A stretch of DNA of 6,473 nt. Source: Flavobacteriaceae bacterium (lineage in GTDB: Bacteria; Bacteroidota; Bacteroidia; Flavobacteriales; Flavobacteriaceae). This document shows positions 1 to 6,364 of the stretch, in pieces (position 1 is the first letter of the stretch; every line of letters begins with the position of its first letter). Where the stretch lies: the NCBI GenBank assembly GCA_013214425.1, contig JABSPN010000180.1, positions 1-6,473 on the forward strand. Direction: 5' to 3'. Both the position numbers and the translations under genes were made by a program. The notes beneath the pieces were generated by a model that worked only from the letters and a program-made list of their open reading frames with translations, ran no database searches and had not been told where the DNA came from.

Positions 1-1377
1 GAGCAAAATTTCCCTTGTATTCAATTGGAATTTAAAAACACTAAAGGAATTTTTGATATTACAATCACTAAAAAAAATGATAACTTTTACATAGGGATCT
101 TTGATTTTACAGATCATTATGAAGCTTCTCACACACTGGCTCAGGAGAAAAACGAATCCATTATTAAGAGTCAGTTATTACAGATTCAACATAATAATAT
201 CGTGCTGGAAAAAGAATTGGTCGACCTAAAGAATGATCAGCTCAAAAAGTCTCAAGAATTTAAAGACGAGTTTCTGGCCAATATGAGTCATGAAATCAGA
301 ACACCTTTGAATGCCATACTCGGATTTACAAAACTGCTTCAAAAGTTTGATTATAACGAAGAACAAAAACAATTCTTAGATGCAATTTCTATCTCCGGAA
401 ACAATCTAAAAGTTATCATCAACGATATTTTAGATATGTCTAAGATTGAAGCAGGTAAATTAACGATTAGTCAGGTTGATTTTAGCTTTAAACAACTTAT
501 TCAAAACCTACACGAAACCTATAAATTAAGACTTCAAAACAAGAATATTGAATTAATTATTGATATAGACCAATCGGTTCCTGAATATTTAAATGGGGAT
601 TCCATACGAATTAACCAGGTACTGATCAACCTACTAGAAAATGCTTTTAAATTCACCCAGGAAGGAAGTATTACATTAAAAGCCACCAACAAAGGAATTT
701 CAGAAAACACCATCAATCTTAATTTTGAAGTAATTGATACAGGGATTGGGATTAAAGCAGAAAAATTAAAATCTATTTTTGAGAGCTTTTCACAAGCTCA
801 TGATAACAATGTGAAAAATTATGGTGGGACAGGTTTAGGATTAACCATAGTTAAAAATCTGGTTGAGCTAATGAAAGGAACTGTAAGAGCGGCAAGTAAT
901 TATGGCTTCGGAACTACATTTTCTTTTCAAATACCATTAGGTTTAGCTGAGTCAAAAAGAAAAATAGAGAAGACTTCTTCAGTAGAAAAATTTGAGGAAA
1001 TTTCAGAAAAACATCATATTCTACTAGCTGAAGATGTGACGATAAATCAACTTTTGGCCAAAAAGATAATTTTAAGTTTTGGTTATGATTTAACCATAGT
1101 GAATAATGGTCAGGAGGCTATTGATGAACTACATAAAAATGAGTACGACATCTTACTTTTAGATTTAAGAATGCCTGTTTTAGATGGCTATGAAACCGCC
1201 AAAAAAATACGAACCGAATTAGTAGAACCACTTAAGAATATCCCAATCATCGCGCTCACTGCTCATGCCATGGATCAAGAAAAAGAGAAGTGTAAGGAAT
1301 ATGGTTTTAACGAGTATGTTTCCATACCTTTCGAACCAGAAGATTTGATCGATAGACTCAAAAAATTACAAGCATAA
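1..1377 (+). CDS. Hybrid sensor histidine kinase with C-terminal receiver domain (5' end outside window)
   Basis: The frame is open from base 1, so the gene starts upstream; the TTG at 25 is only an internal leucine. Numbering from base 1 gives 458 residues. Residues ~1-45 resemble the end of a PAS-type sensor domain, and ~45-88 form a charged, heptad-like coiled coil. HisKA follows, with the H-box NMSHEIRTPLN and phospho-accepting His97. HATPase_c shows the N-box (Asn214 in NLLENAFKF), G1 (DTGIG, Asp246), F-box (FESFSQ) and G2 (GGTGLGL, 275-281). After a short linker comes a receiver domain with acidic pair Glu344/Asp345, phospho-acceptor Asp388 (LLLDLRMP) and Thr420. By family knowledge it autophosphorylates on His97 and passes the phosphate to Asp388, acting in the cytoplasm or from the membrane depending on the missing N-terminus. 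One oddity: the lysine normally preceding the Pro of the receiver is Ile442 (SIPF instead of SKPF). No Hpt domain or separate response regulator is visible, and the signal sensed cannot be inferred. Confidence 0.95.
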   Translation, partial: EQNFPCIQLEFKNTKGIFDITITKKNDNFYIGIFDFTDHYEASHTLAQEKNESIIKSQLLQIQHNNIVLEKELVDLKNDQLKKSQEFKDEFLANMSHEIRTPLNAILGFTKLLQKFDYNEEQKQFLDAISISGNNLKVIINDILDMSKIEAGKLTISQVDFSFKQLIQNLHETYKLRLQNKNIELIIDIDQSVPEYLNGDSIRINQVLINLLENAFKFTQEGSITLKATNKGISENTINLNFEVIDTGIGIKAEKLKSIFESFSQAHDNNVKNYGGTGLGLTIVKNLVELMKGTVRAASNYGFGTTFSFQIPLGLAESKRKIEKTSSVEKFEEISEKHHILLAEDVTINQLLAKKIILSFGYDLTIVNNGQEAIDELHKNEYDILLLDLRMPVLDGYETAKKIRTELVEPLKNIPIIALTAHAMDQEKEKCKEYGFNEYVSIPFEPEDLIDRLKKLQA

Positions 1378-1403
1378 AAAAGCCTCGCTATCGCAAGGCT
1401 TTT
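1378..1403. terminator. Hairpin terminator shared by two convergent genes
   Basis: The arms AAAAGCCT (1378-1385) and AGGCTTTT (1396-1403) pair perfectly. Two further G-C pairs lie inside, past one C/A mismatch, leaving a four-base loop. The T-run closing the right arm serves the plus strand and the A-run on the left arm serves the minus strand. It lies directly after the histidine kinase stop codon and 24 bases beyond the stop of the convergent TerB-like gene, so it probably ends transcription from both sides. Confidence 0.8.
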
Positions 1404-1427
1404 AGTATTGTTAAAGAATAATACTTA

Positions 1428-1862
1428 CTATCTATTCATATTTTTAATTTCAGCAGAGAAATCATCTACATCATCCACTCCATCAGCAACTAACGCTAAA
1501 GCCTTATGAATTACATAATTTACATTTTCAGGAGAGAATCCTAACCCAACACCAATTCTTTCTAAAACTCTAATTTGATCTTCCTTAATATCCATATCAA
1601 CAAAAACCATACGAGTTAAATCAAATAAACGCTCTAATCTTCTGTTGTAGGTTGTAGGAGGATTGAGAGGGTAAGATTTAGGCTCTTCTAAAATCTTATT
1701 ATACTCTGCTTCGGTAATATCTAATTTTCTAGCCAATCTGTCTAAAAAAGTCTTTTCCGACTCAACAATTTCTCCATCACTCAACGCTACTCTAACTATT
1801 GCTGCGAAATGACCTCTATTTCTATCTCTAAATCCGCTAGTATATAAATCTTTAATTGACAT
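1428..1862 (-). CDS. TerB-like (tellurite resistance TerB family) protein
   Basis: This is a 144-residue, soluble, mainly helical protein with no signal peptide or membrane segment. Residues 18-45 carry the TerB-type acidic motif (ALSDGEIVESEKTFLDRLA, Asp29 and Glu36). A related acidic stretch occurs around 87-96 (FVDMDIKEDQ), followed by a hydrophobic helix with IGVGLGFSPENV. TerB domains are acidic helical bundles thought to bind metal ions, and many are unrelated to tellurite. Flavobacteria commonly carry proteins closely resembling this one, ending in a similar IKNMNR tail; that comparison is from memory. The precise role is unknown, and no other ter genes are present, so a tellurite function should not be assumed. 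The ATG at 1862 is preceded by a candidate promoter and no Shine-Dalgarno sequence. The gene is divergent from mfd and convergent with the histidine kinase gene, so it is probably monocistronic. Confidence 0.88.
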   Translation of the reverse strand: MSIKDLYTSGFRDRNRGHFAAIVRVALSDGEIVESEKTFLDRLARKLDITEAEYNKILEEPKSYPLNPPTTYNRRLERLFDLTRMVFVDMDIKEDQIRVLERIGVGLGFSPENVNYVIHKALALVADGVDDVDDFSAEIKNMNR

Positions 1863-1885
1863 TTTAATTATTTTTAAAATCGATG

Positions 1886-1893
1886 CAAATATA
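1886..1893 (-). promoter_or_regulatory. Candidate -7 box for the TerB-like gene
   Basis: Read on the minus strand this is TATATTTG, an exact match to the Bacteroidota -7 consensus TAnnTTTG, followed by CATCG. It ends 23 bases upstream of the ATG at 1862, which would give a short leader. No clear -33 TTTG is seen at the expected distance, so the call rests on the -7 element and its position. Confidence 0.55.
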
Positions 1894-1927
1894 CATTTTT
1901 AAAGCATGTTTTTATACATCACATTAG

Positions 1928-1935
1928 TATATTTG
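1928..1935 (+). promoter_or_regulatory. Candidate -7 box for mfd
   Basis: The plus strand reads TATATTTG, an exact TAnnTTTG match, ending 17 bases before the TTG at 1953 where mfd-like coding sequence begins. Transcription would start about 10 bases before that codon. There is no good -33 TTTG. It lies 34 bases from the identical element pointing the other way, so the two genes would be fired divergently from one small region. Confidence 0.5.
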
Positions 1936-1952
1936 TCGAAAATTTTCTGAGC

Positions 1953-2126
1953 TTGAGTAAAGCATCATTAACAGCTGTTTTCGAACAGTCAGAAAAAAGC
2001 AAACAGTTATTAAATGCTGTAGCAACTCCCCTATCAAAAACATCTGTTTCTGAATTGGTCGGATCTTCCTTGTCTTTTTTGATTTCTCACACCTTTAAGA
2101 ATCCGCATTTTATCTCAACGATTTAG
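1953..2126 (+). pseudogene. mfd: Displaced 5' end of mfd, out of frame with the rest of the gene
   Basis: Translating from the TTG at 1953 gives a 57-residue peptide beginning (M)SKASLTAVFEQSEKSKQLL, then SELVGSSLSFLISHTFKNPHF, ending at TAG 2124-2126. From family knowledge this is the N-terminus of flavobacterial Mfd. These proteins usually start MSK-x-x-L and carry a G-S/A-x motif at the remnant P-loop of UvrB-like domain D1a; E. coli has LTGAACATLV at the same place. The downstream Mfd frame is open only after TAA 2096-2098, one register back. Recognisable Mfd sequence in this frame stops at about 2111. No ATG is available in frame nearby, so the start is TTG 1953 or possibly CTG 1947. Either the gene is broken or this is a short leading ORF followed by re-initiation at GTG 2135. 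Confidence 0.75.
2099..2111 (+). other. mfd: Probable deletion junction in mfd
   Basis: The 13 bases GAATCCGCATTTT make family-like sense in two frames. In the upstream frame they follow the Lys codon and give NPHF, the usual end of the helix after the P-loop-like motif. In the downstream frame they give ESAFY, the usual lead into YLNDLEQL. The stretch normally lying between, roughly 8-12 residues of strand and turn (E. coli VLIAPDMQN region), is missing. I infer slippage or recombination between two copies of this 13-mer, removing a number of bases equal to 1 modulo 3, about 25-37. Confidence 0.5.
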
Positions 2127-2134
2127 AACAATTA

Positions 2135-5100
2135 GTGAACGACAAACAAGTCTTATTTTATCCAGGAAGTTATAGAAGACCTTATCAAATTGAAGAAACC
2201 GATAATGCTAATGTACTACTAAGAGCAGAAGTGCTGAACAGGATTAATTCAAGAAAAAAACCTGCTCTAATTGTTACCTACCCCGATGCGCTTTTTGAAA
2301 AAGTTGTCACGAGACGAGAATTAGATAAAAACACTCTTAAAGTAGCCTTAGGTGACTCTCTTAGTTTAGATTTTGTAAACGAAGTTTTGTTTGAATACCA
2401 ATTCAAACGAGTTGATTTTGTTACTGAGCCTGGAGAGTTTTCAGTAAGAGGAGGAATAATCGATGTCTTCTCTTTTTCCAATGATGAACCTTATCGAATA
2501 GAATTCTTCGGAAATGAAGTTGATAGCATTAGAACTTTTGATGTCGAAACGCAATTGAGCCTAGAACAGTTGAAGCGCATTACCATTATTCCTAATGTAG
2601 AAAACAAGCAACTTCAGGAGAAAAGAGAAAGCTTTTTAAAATATATTGCCACCAAAACAATTGTATTAGTAAAAAACGAAGAATTATTAAAAGATCGTAT
2701 TGCCAAGCTTTATGAGAAAGCAACTGAAGCTTTCGACGATTTAAATTCTGAAATCAAACATCTTGAACCACAAGAATTATTTACGAACGCCAAAGCCATA
2801 AAAAATGAACTAGGTTCCTTTACATCAATTCATTTGTCCAAAACTTCTGAAGAAACTTCTTTTATCAATTTTTCGGTCAAACCGCAACCTTCTTTCAACA
2901 AACAGTTTGATTTATTGATTGATAACCTTCAGGAAAATTCTGAAAAAGGATTCACTAATTATATTGCCTGTTCTAACGAACAACAAGCCAAGCGTTTTCA
3001 TGACATTTTTGCAGATGTAGATCAGGAGGTAAATTATAAAACAATCGTTTTACCTTTATACCAGGGATTTGTTCATTCCGAAGAAAAGATCATCTGTTAT
3101 ACAGACCATCAAATATTTGAACGTTACCATAAATTCCATTTAAAAAATGGGTATGCAAAGAAACAAGCAATAACCCTAAAAGAGTTAACACAATTAGAAA
3201 AAGGTGATTATGTTACGCATATAGATCATGGTATTGGGAAGTTTGGCGGACTTCAAAAGATTGATGTTGAAGGAAAGAAACAGGAAGCTATTAAATTGAT
3301 ATATGGAGAAAACGACATCCTATATGTAAGTATTCATTCGCTCCATAAAATCTCAAAATACAACGGCAAAGACGGGAAACCTCCGAAAATATACAAACTA
3401 GGCTCTAACGCATGGAAAAAGCTAAAGCAAAAAACCAAAAGCCGTGTGAAGCACATTGCTTTTAATTTGATCAAACTTTATGCGAAAAGAAGGACAGAAA
3501 AAGGATTTCAATATGCTCCTGATTCTTATTTACAGCACGAACTAGAAGCCTCTTTCCTTTACGAAGATACACCCGATCAATTTAAAGCCACACAAGACGT
3601 AAAGTCTGATATGGAAAGTGAACGTCCGATGGATCGATTGGTTTGTGGTGATGTTGGATTTGGAAAAACAGAAGTGGCCATAAGAGCTGCTTTTAAAGCT
3701 GTAGACAACAGTAAACAAGTTGCTGTGTTAGTACCGACAACGATTTTGGCCTTCCAGCATTTTAAAACAATTTCTGAGCGTTTAAAAGAGCTCCCCGTCA
3801 ATGTTGATTATATCAACAGGTTCAGATCTACCAAGCAAAAGAACGAAATCATTAACAAAGTAAAGGAAGGTAAAATCGATATTCTTATTGGTACACATCA
3901 AATTGCCAATGATAAATTTGAGTTCAAAGATTTAGGATTACTCATTATTGATGAAGAGCAAAAATTTGGTGTTGCTGTAAAAGACAAACTAAAGACCATC
4001 AAAGAGAATGTCGATACGCTTACCTTGACCGCTACTCCAATCCCGAGAACACTTCAGTTTTCACTGATGGCAGCCAGAGACTTAAGCACCATTAATACCC
4101 CGCCCCCTAATCGATACCCGATTGACAGTCAAGTGATCCGATTTTCAGAAGAAATTATAAGAGATGCTATTTCTTATGAAATTCAACGAGGCGGACAAGT
4201 ATTCTTCATTCATAACAGAATAGAAAACATCAAAGAAGTTGCTGGGATGTTACAACGATTAGTCCCTGGAGCTAAAATTGCTATAGGTCACGGACAAATG
4301 GAGGGTAAAAAACTCGAAAAGCTCATGCTAGCTTTTATGAATAATGAGTTTGACGTGTTGGTTTCGACTACTATAGTAGAAAGTGGTTTAGACGTTCCTA
4401 ATGCCAATACCATTTTTATCAATAATGCGAATAATTTCGGACTTTCGGACTTGCATCAAATGAGAGGAAGAGTAGGTAGAAGTAACAAAAAAGCTTTCTG
4501 TTATTTTATTACTCCTCCTTATTCTGCCATGACCAATGATGCCAGAAAGAGAATTCAAGCGCTTGAAATGCATTCTGATTTAGGAAGCGGATTCAATATT
4601 GCCATGAAAGATCTGGAAATTAGAGGTGCTGGTGATTTATTAGGTGGAGAACAAAGTGGTTTTATTAATGAAATTGGCTTTGAAACCTATCAGAAAATAT
4701 TAAATGAAGCGATTGAAGAGCTTAAAGAAAATGAATTTAAAGAGCTCTATAACGACGGCGATGAAATCAAAACCGATTTTGTTAAAGACACCCAAATTGA
4801 TACTGATTTTGAACTGTTATTCCCAGACGATTATATTAACAGTATCACTGAACGATTGAGCTTATACAACAAATTAAGTGCCTGTAAAAACGAAGGAGAA
4901 TTAGCGGTATTCGAAAAAGAATTGATTGATCGATTTGGAGAGCTTCCAACTCCAGCAGTAGACCTATTAGATTCGGTTAGAATAAAATGGGCTGCTAAGA
5001 AAATTGGATTGGAAAAAATAGTCATGAAACAAGGAAAACTAATTGGTTATTTTATCTCAGATCAGCAATCTGATTTTTATCAAACTCCAATGTTCTCTGA

Positions 5101-5245
5101 AGTATTACAGTTTGTTCAGTTCAATCCTAAAGTTTGCCGTATAAAAGAAAAGCAAACCAAAAATGGTTTGCGTTTACTATTAACTTTTGAAGAGATCACT
5201 ACTGTAAAAAAGGCTTTACAGCAATTACTCAAAATCAGTTCCTAG
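2135..5245 (+). CDS. mfd: Transcription-repair coupling factor Mfd, N-terminally truncated frame
   Basis: Mfd is a DNA translocase that pushes stalled RNA polymerase off lesions and recruits UvrA for nucleotide excision repair. This frame encodes 1036 residues from GTG 2135. Residues 1-~155 continue the UvrB-homology module (YPGSYRRPYQIEETDNANVL; PGEFSVRGGIIDVF; EVDSIRTFDVETQ). A CarD-like RNA-polymerase-interacting domain lies at ~350-410 (GDYVTHIDHGIGKFGGL). The translocase follows with Walker A GDVGFGKT (505-512), DEEQ box (606-609), TATPIPRT (632-639) and motif VI QMRGRVGR (775-782). Next come the TRG-like stretch at ~815-850 (EIRGAGDLLGGEQSG) and C-terminal domain D7 (~880-1036). All catalytic motifs look intact. 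Flavobacterial Mfd is usually about 1,110-1,120 residues. The missing ~75 lie just upstream in another frame, apart from a ~10-residue gap. GTG 2135 is the first plausible start after TAA 2096, sits 8 bases past the upstream frame's TAG, and has no clear Shine-Dalgarno. Translocase activity is plausible, but D1a is incomplete, so UvrA recruitment may be impaired. Confidence 0.95.
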   Translation: MNDKQVLFYPGSYRRPYQIEETDNANVLLRAEVLNRINSRKKPALIVTYPDALFEKVVTRRELDKNTLKVALGDSLSLDFVNEVLFEYQFKRVDFVTEPGEFSVRGGIIDVFSFSNDEPYRIEFFGNEVDSIRTFDVETQLSLEQLKRITIIPNVENKQLQEKRESFLKYIATKTIVLVKNEELLKDRIAKLYEKATEAFDDLNSEIKHLEPQELFTNAKAIKNELGSFTSIHLSKTSEETSFINFSVKPQPSFNKQFDLLIDNLQENSEKGFTNYIACSNEQQAKRFHDIFADVDQEVNYKTIVLPLYQGFVHSEEKIICYTDHQIFERYHKFHLKNGYAKKQAITLKELTQLEKGDYVTHIDHGIGKFGGLQKIDVEGKKQEAIKLIYGENDILYVSIHSLHKISKYNGKDGKPPKIYKLGSNAWKKLKQKTKSRVKHIAFNLIKLYAKRRTEKGFQYAPDSYLQHELEASFLYEDTPDQFKATQDVKSDMESERPMDRLVCGDVGFGKTEVAIRAAFKAVDNSKQVAVLVPTTILAFQHFKTISERLKELPVNVDYINRFRSTKQKNEIINKVKEGKIDILIGTHQIANDKFEFKDLGLLIIDEEQKFGVAVKDKLKTIKENVDTLTLTATPIPRTLQFSLMAARDLSTINTPPPNRYPIDSQVIRFSEEIIRDAISYEIQRGGQVFFIHNRIENIKEVAGMLQRLVPGAKIAIGHGQMEGKKLEKLMLAFMNNEFDVLVSTTIVESGLDVPNANTIFINNANNFGLSDLHQMRGRVGRSNKKAFCYFITPPYSAMTNDARKRIQALEMHSDLGSGFNIAMKDLEIRGAGDLLGGEQSGFINEIGFETYQKILNEAIEELKENEFKELYNDGDEIKTDFVKDTQIDTDFELLFPDDYINSITERLSLYNKLSACKNEGELAVFEKELIDRFGELPTPAVDLLDSVRIKWAAKKIGLEKIVMKQGKLIGYFISDQQSDFYQTPMFSEVLQFVQFNPKVCRIKEKQTKNGLRLLLTFEEITTVKKALQQLLKISS

Positions 5246-5901
5246 GTATCTTTTAAATCTTTAATTACCTTAAAGGCTTTATCTACCATTGCCTCTTCAA
5301 CCATAATGGTGAATTCATTAGTAGTTGAAATTACTTCTTTAATTACTATTCCTTCCCAGGCTAAGCGTTGGAAAATGAAATAGTAAATTCCTGAAACATT
5401 AATATTTTCTGAAGGTAATTTTACCGTGATTGACCCTAAACGCTCGAAAGAGTTAATTAGTTTTTCTTCATCAAAAATAGACTTCACTTCGTCAACTTTA
5501 GAACGACTAACAATGATACTTGTTTCATTGACTCCTCTTGAAGAAGTAAAAAACGTCCCTCTGTCTTCAGCCATTTGAGCAATCATTCTAGCTTGGTTGG
5601 CTACTAAAGTATCAGACTCTTTAAATGTATAACCTAATAAGTTAGATCTTACTGTAATCTCTCCTAGCTCTCTTAAAACTTTTACAATTTTAAAATTAGC
5701 TCTAAAATCAAGATCTTCAGAAAGTCTTTTAAGTGCCATTACAACAGCACCTTGTTTTACTTCCTTGTTTAATTCTCTTTCAATGTCTGGAGTAAGATTT
5801 CTGGCTAAGGAGGTTAGATTAATAATTCCTTGCGATAATGCATTAAGTAAAAAAGGCTTTCCTTTTATGTACTTTTCTACAACTGAGGATATAGTTTTCA
5901 T
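5242..5901 (-). CDS. HTH-like plus ACT-domain protein (often labelled 'aspartate kinase' in flavobacteria)
   Basis: This is a 219-residue soluble protein. Residues 1-~65 are helical and resemble a winged-helix or HTH module (ALSQGIINLTSLAR, then KQGAVVMALKRL). From ~67 on come two alternating strand/helix units typical of tandem ACT folds: one at ~70-145 (GEITVRSNLLGYTF; SIIVSRSKVDEV) and one at ~155-215 (LGSITVKLPSENINVSG; EGIVIKEVISTTNEFTIMVE). The last stretch closely resembles the effector-binding ACT repeats of aspartate kinases, which explains the common name. No amino-acid-kinase domain is present, so it cannot phosphorylate aspartate by itself. A ligand-sensing regulator is a reasonable inference but unproven. 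I chose ATG 5901 over ATG 5964: the family begins MKTISS, and the extra 21 residues would cover a candidate promoter. The gene follows yraN on the same strand after ~100 bases, and its stop overlaps the mfd stop. Confidence 0.82.
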   Translation of the reverse strand: MKTISSVVEKYIKGKPFLLNALSQGIINLTSLARNLTPDIERELNKEVKQGAVVMALKRLSEDLDFRANFKIVKVLRELGEITVRSNLLGYTFKESDTLVANQARMIAQMAEDRGTFFTSSRGVNETSIIVSRSKVDEVKSIFDEEKLINSFERLGSITVKLPSENINVSGIYYFIFQRLAWEGIVIKEVISTTNEFTIMVEEAMVDKAFKVIKDLKDT

Positions 5902-5919
5902 AAATATAGGGGTTTGATG

Positions 5920-5927
5920 CAAAAATA
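5920..5927 (-). promoter_or_regulatory. Candidate -7 box for the ACT-domain gene
   Basis: The minus strand reads TATTTTTG followed by CATCA, an exact TAnnTTTG match ending 18 bases upstream of the ATG at 5901. It lies inside the longer possible ORF (start 5964), which argues for the shorter start. The sequence around the box resembles that of the TerB-like gene (TTTGCATC in both). No convincing -33 element is seen. Confidence 0.5.
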
Positions 5928-6004
5928 ACACAATTTGTATTATGTTGACCTGTTTTTGCAACATTTTGTGTGAATATTTATTAACTTATTCCTGTTAATT
6001 TTAA

Positions 6005-6364
6005 TCAAAAAGCATGAAATGCGTTTTTAATGTGCTTAATATCTGTTATTTGAGTATTTTTAACAATGCTTACAATATCAAACGAAACCTCAACATCAAA
6101 ATCATTTTTTATAACAAAATGATCACTTGCCACTATCAATAATTTCATTTTTTTCTTGCTTACAAAGCTTTCAGGCTCACCAAAATAGTAGGAATTTCTT
6201 GTTTTAACTTCAACAATTGACAGCATTCCATCTTTTTGAGCTATAATATCTATCTCTGCTTTTCGATAGCGCCAATTTCTTTCTAAAATCTCATACCCTT
6301 GATTCATTAAAAAGTCTACTGCCAGATCTTCTCCAATTCTTCCAAGTTCATTATGAGTTGCCAT
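6005..6364 (-). CDS. yraN: YraN / UPF0102 family predicted endonuclease-like protein
   Basis: The product is 119 residues, the usual size for this family. It opens with GRIGEDLAVDFLMNQGYEIL, then ERNWRYRKAEIDIIA with Glu37 and Asp39, then the strand LSIVEVKTR with Glu52 and Lys54. The E-x-D...E-V-K arrangement, with Glu12 on the first helix, is that of the restriction-endonuclease-like (Holliday-junction-resolvase-like) fold. Family members are suspected nucleases, but a defined cellular role is not established. All the expected acidic and lysine positions are present, so it looks intact. The ATG at 6364 overlaps the end of the upstream LD-carboxypeptidase gene by 14 bases, which implies translation from a shared transcript. 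The C-terminal ~20 residues (ITDIKHIKNAFHAF) resemble the tail seen in Bacteroidota members. Confidence 0.92.
   Translation of the reverse strand: MATHNELGRIGEDLAVDFLMNQGYEILERNWRYRKAEIDIIAQKDGMLSIVEVKTRNSYYFGEPESFVSKKKMKLLIVASDHFVIKNDFDVEVSFDIVSIVKNTQITDIKHIKNAFHAF

Noticed and set aside
25..27. TTG at 25 as the start of the histidine kinase
   Set aside because: The frame is open to base 1 and residues before and after it read as part of a PAS-like region, so the gene is cut by the window edge.
1428..1862. Tellurite resistance or a ter-type stress/defence operon
   Set aside because: Only a single TerB-like gene is present; no terA, terC, terD, terZ or associated genes are nearby. The domain alone does not imply tellurite resistance.
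2099..2126. Programmed -1 ribosomal frameshifting to join the two mfd frames
   Set aside because: No X-XXY-YYZ slippery heptamer lies in the overlap and no stable downstream structure was evident. A frameshift would still leave out about ten conserved residues, so a deletion explains the data better.
5202..5221. Inverted repeat CTGTAAA / TTTACAG near the 3' end of mfd, possible terminator
   Set aside because: It lies inside the coding sequence of conserved domain D7, the stem is only 7 A/T-rich pairs, and no T-run follows on the plus strand.
5902..5964. Upstream ATG at 5964 as the start of the ACT-domain gene, giving a 240-residue protein
   Set aside because: The added 21 residues do not resemble the family start MKTISS, and the region contains a good -7 promoter box that would place transcription start downstream of this ATG.
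5980..5999. Inverted repeat ATTAAC / GTTAAT between yraN and the ACT-domain gene
   Set aside because: A six-pair AT-rich stem with an eight-base loop is expected by chance in such AT-rich sequence, and it lacks GC pairing. A terminator after yraN cannot be supported.
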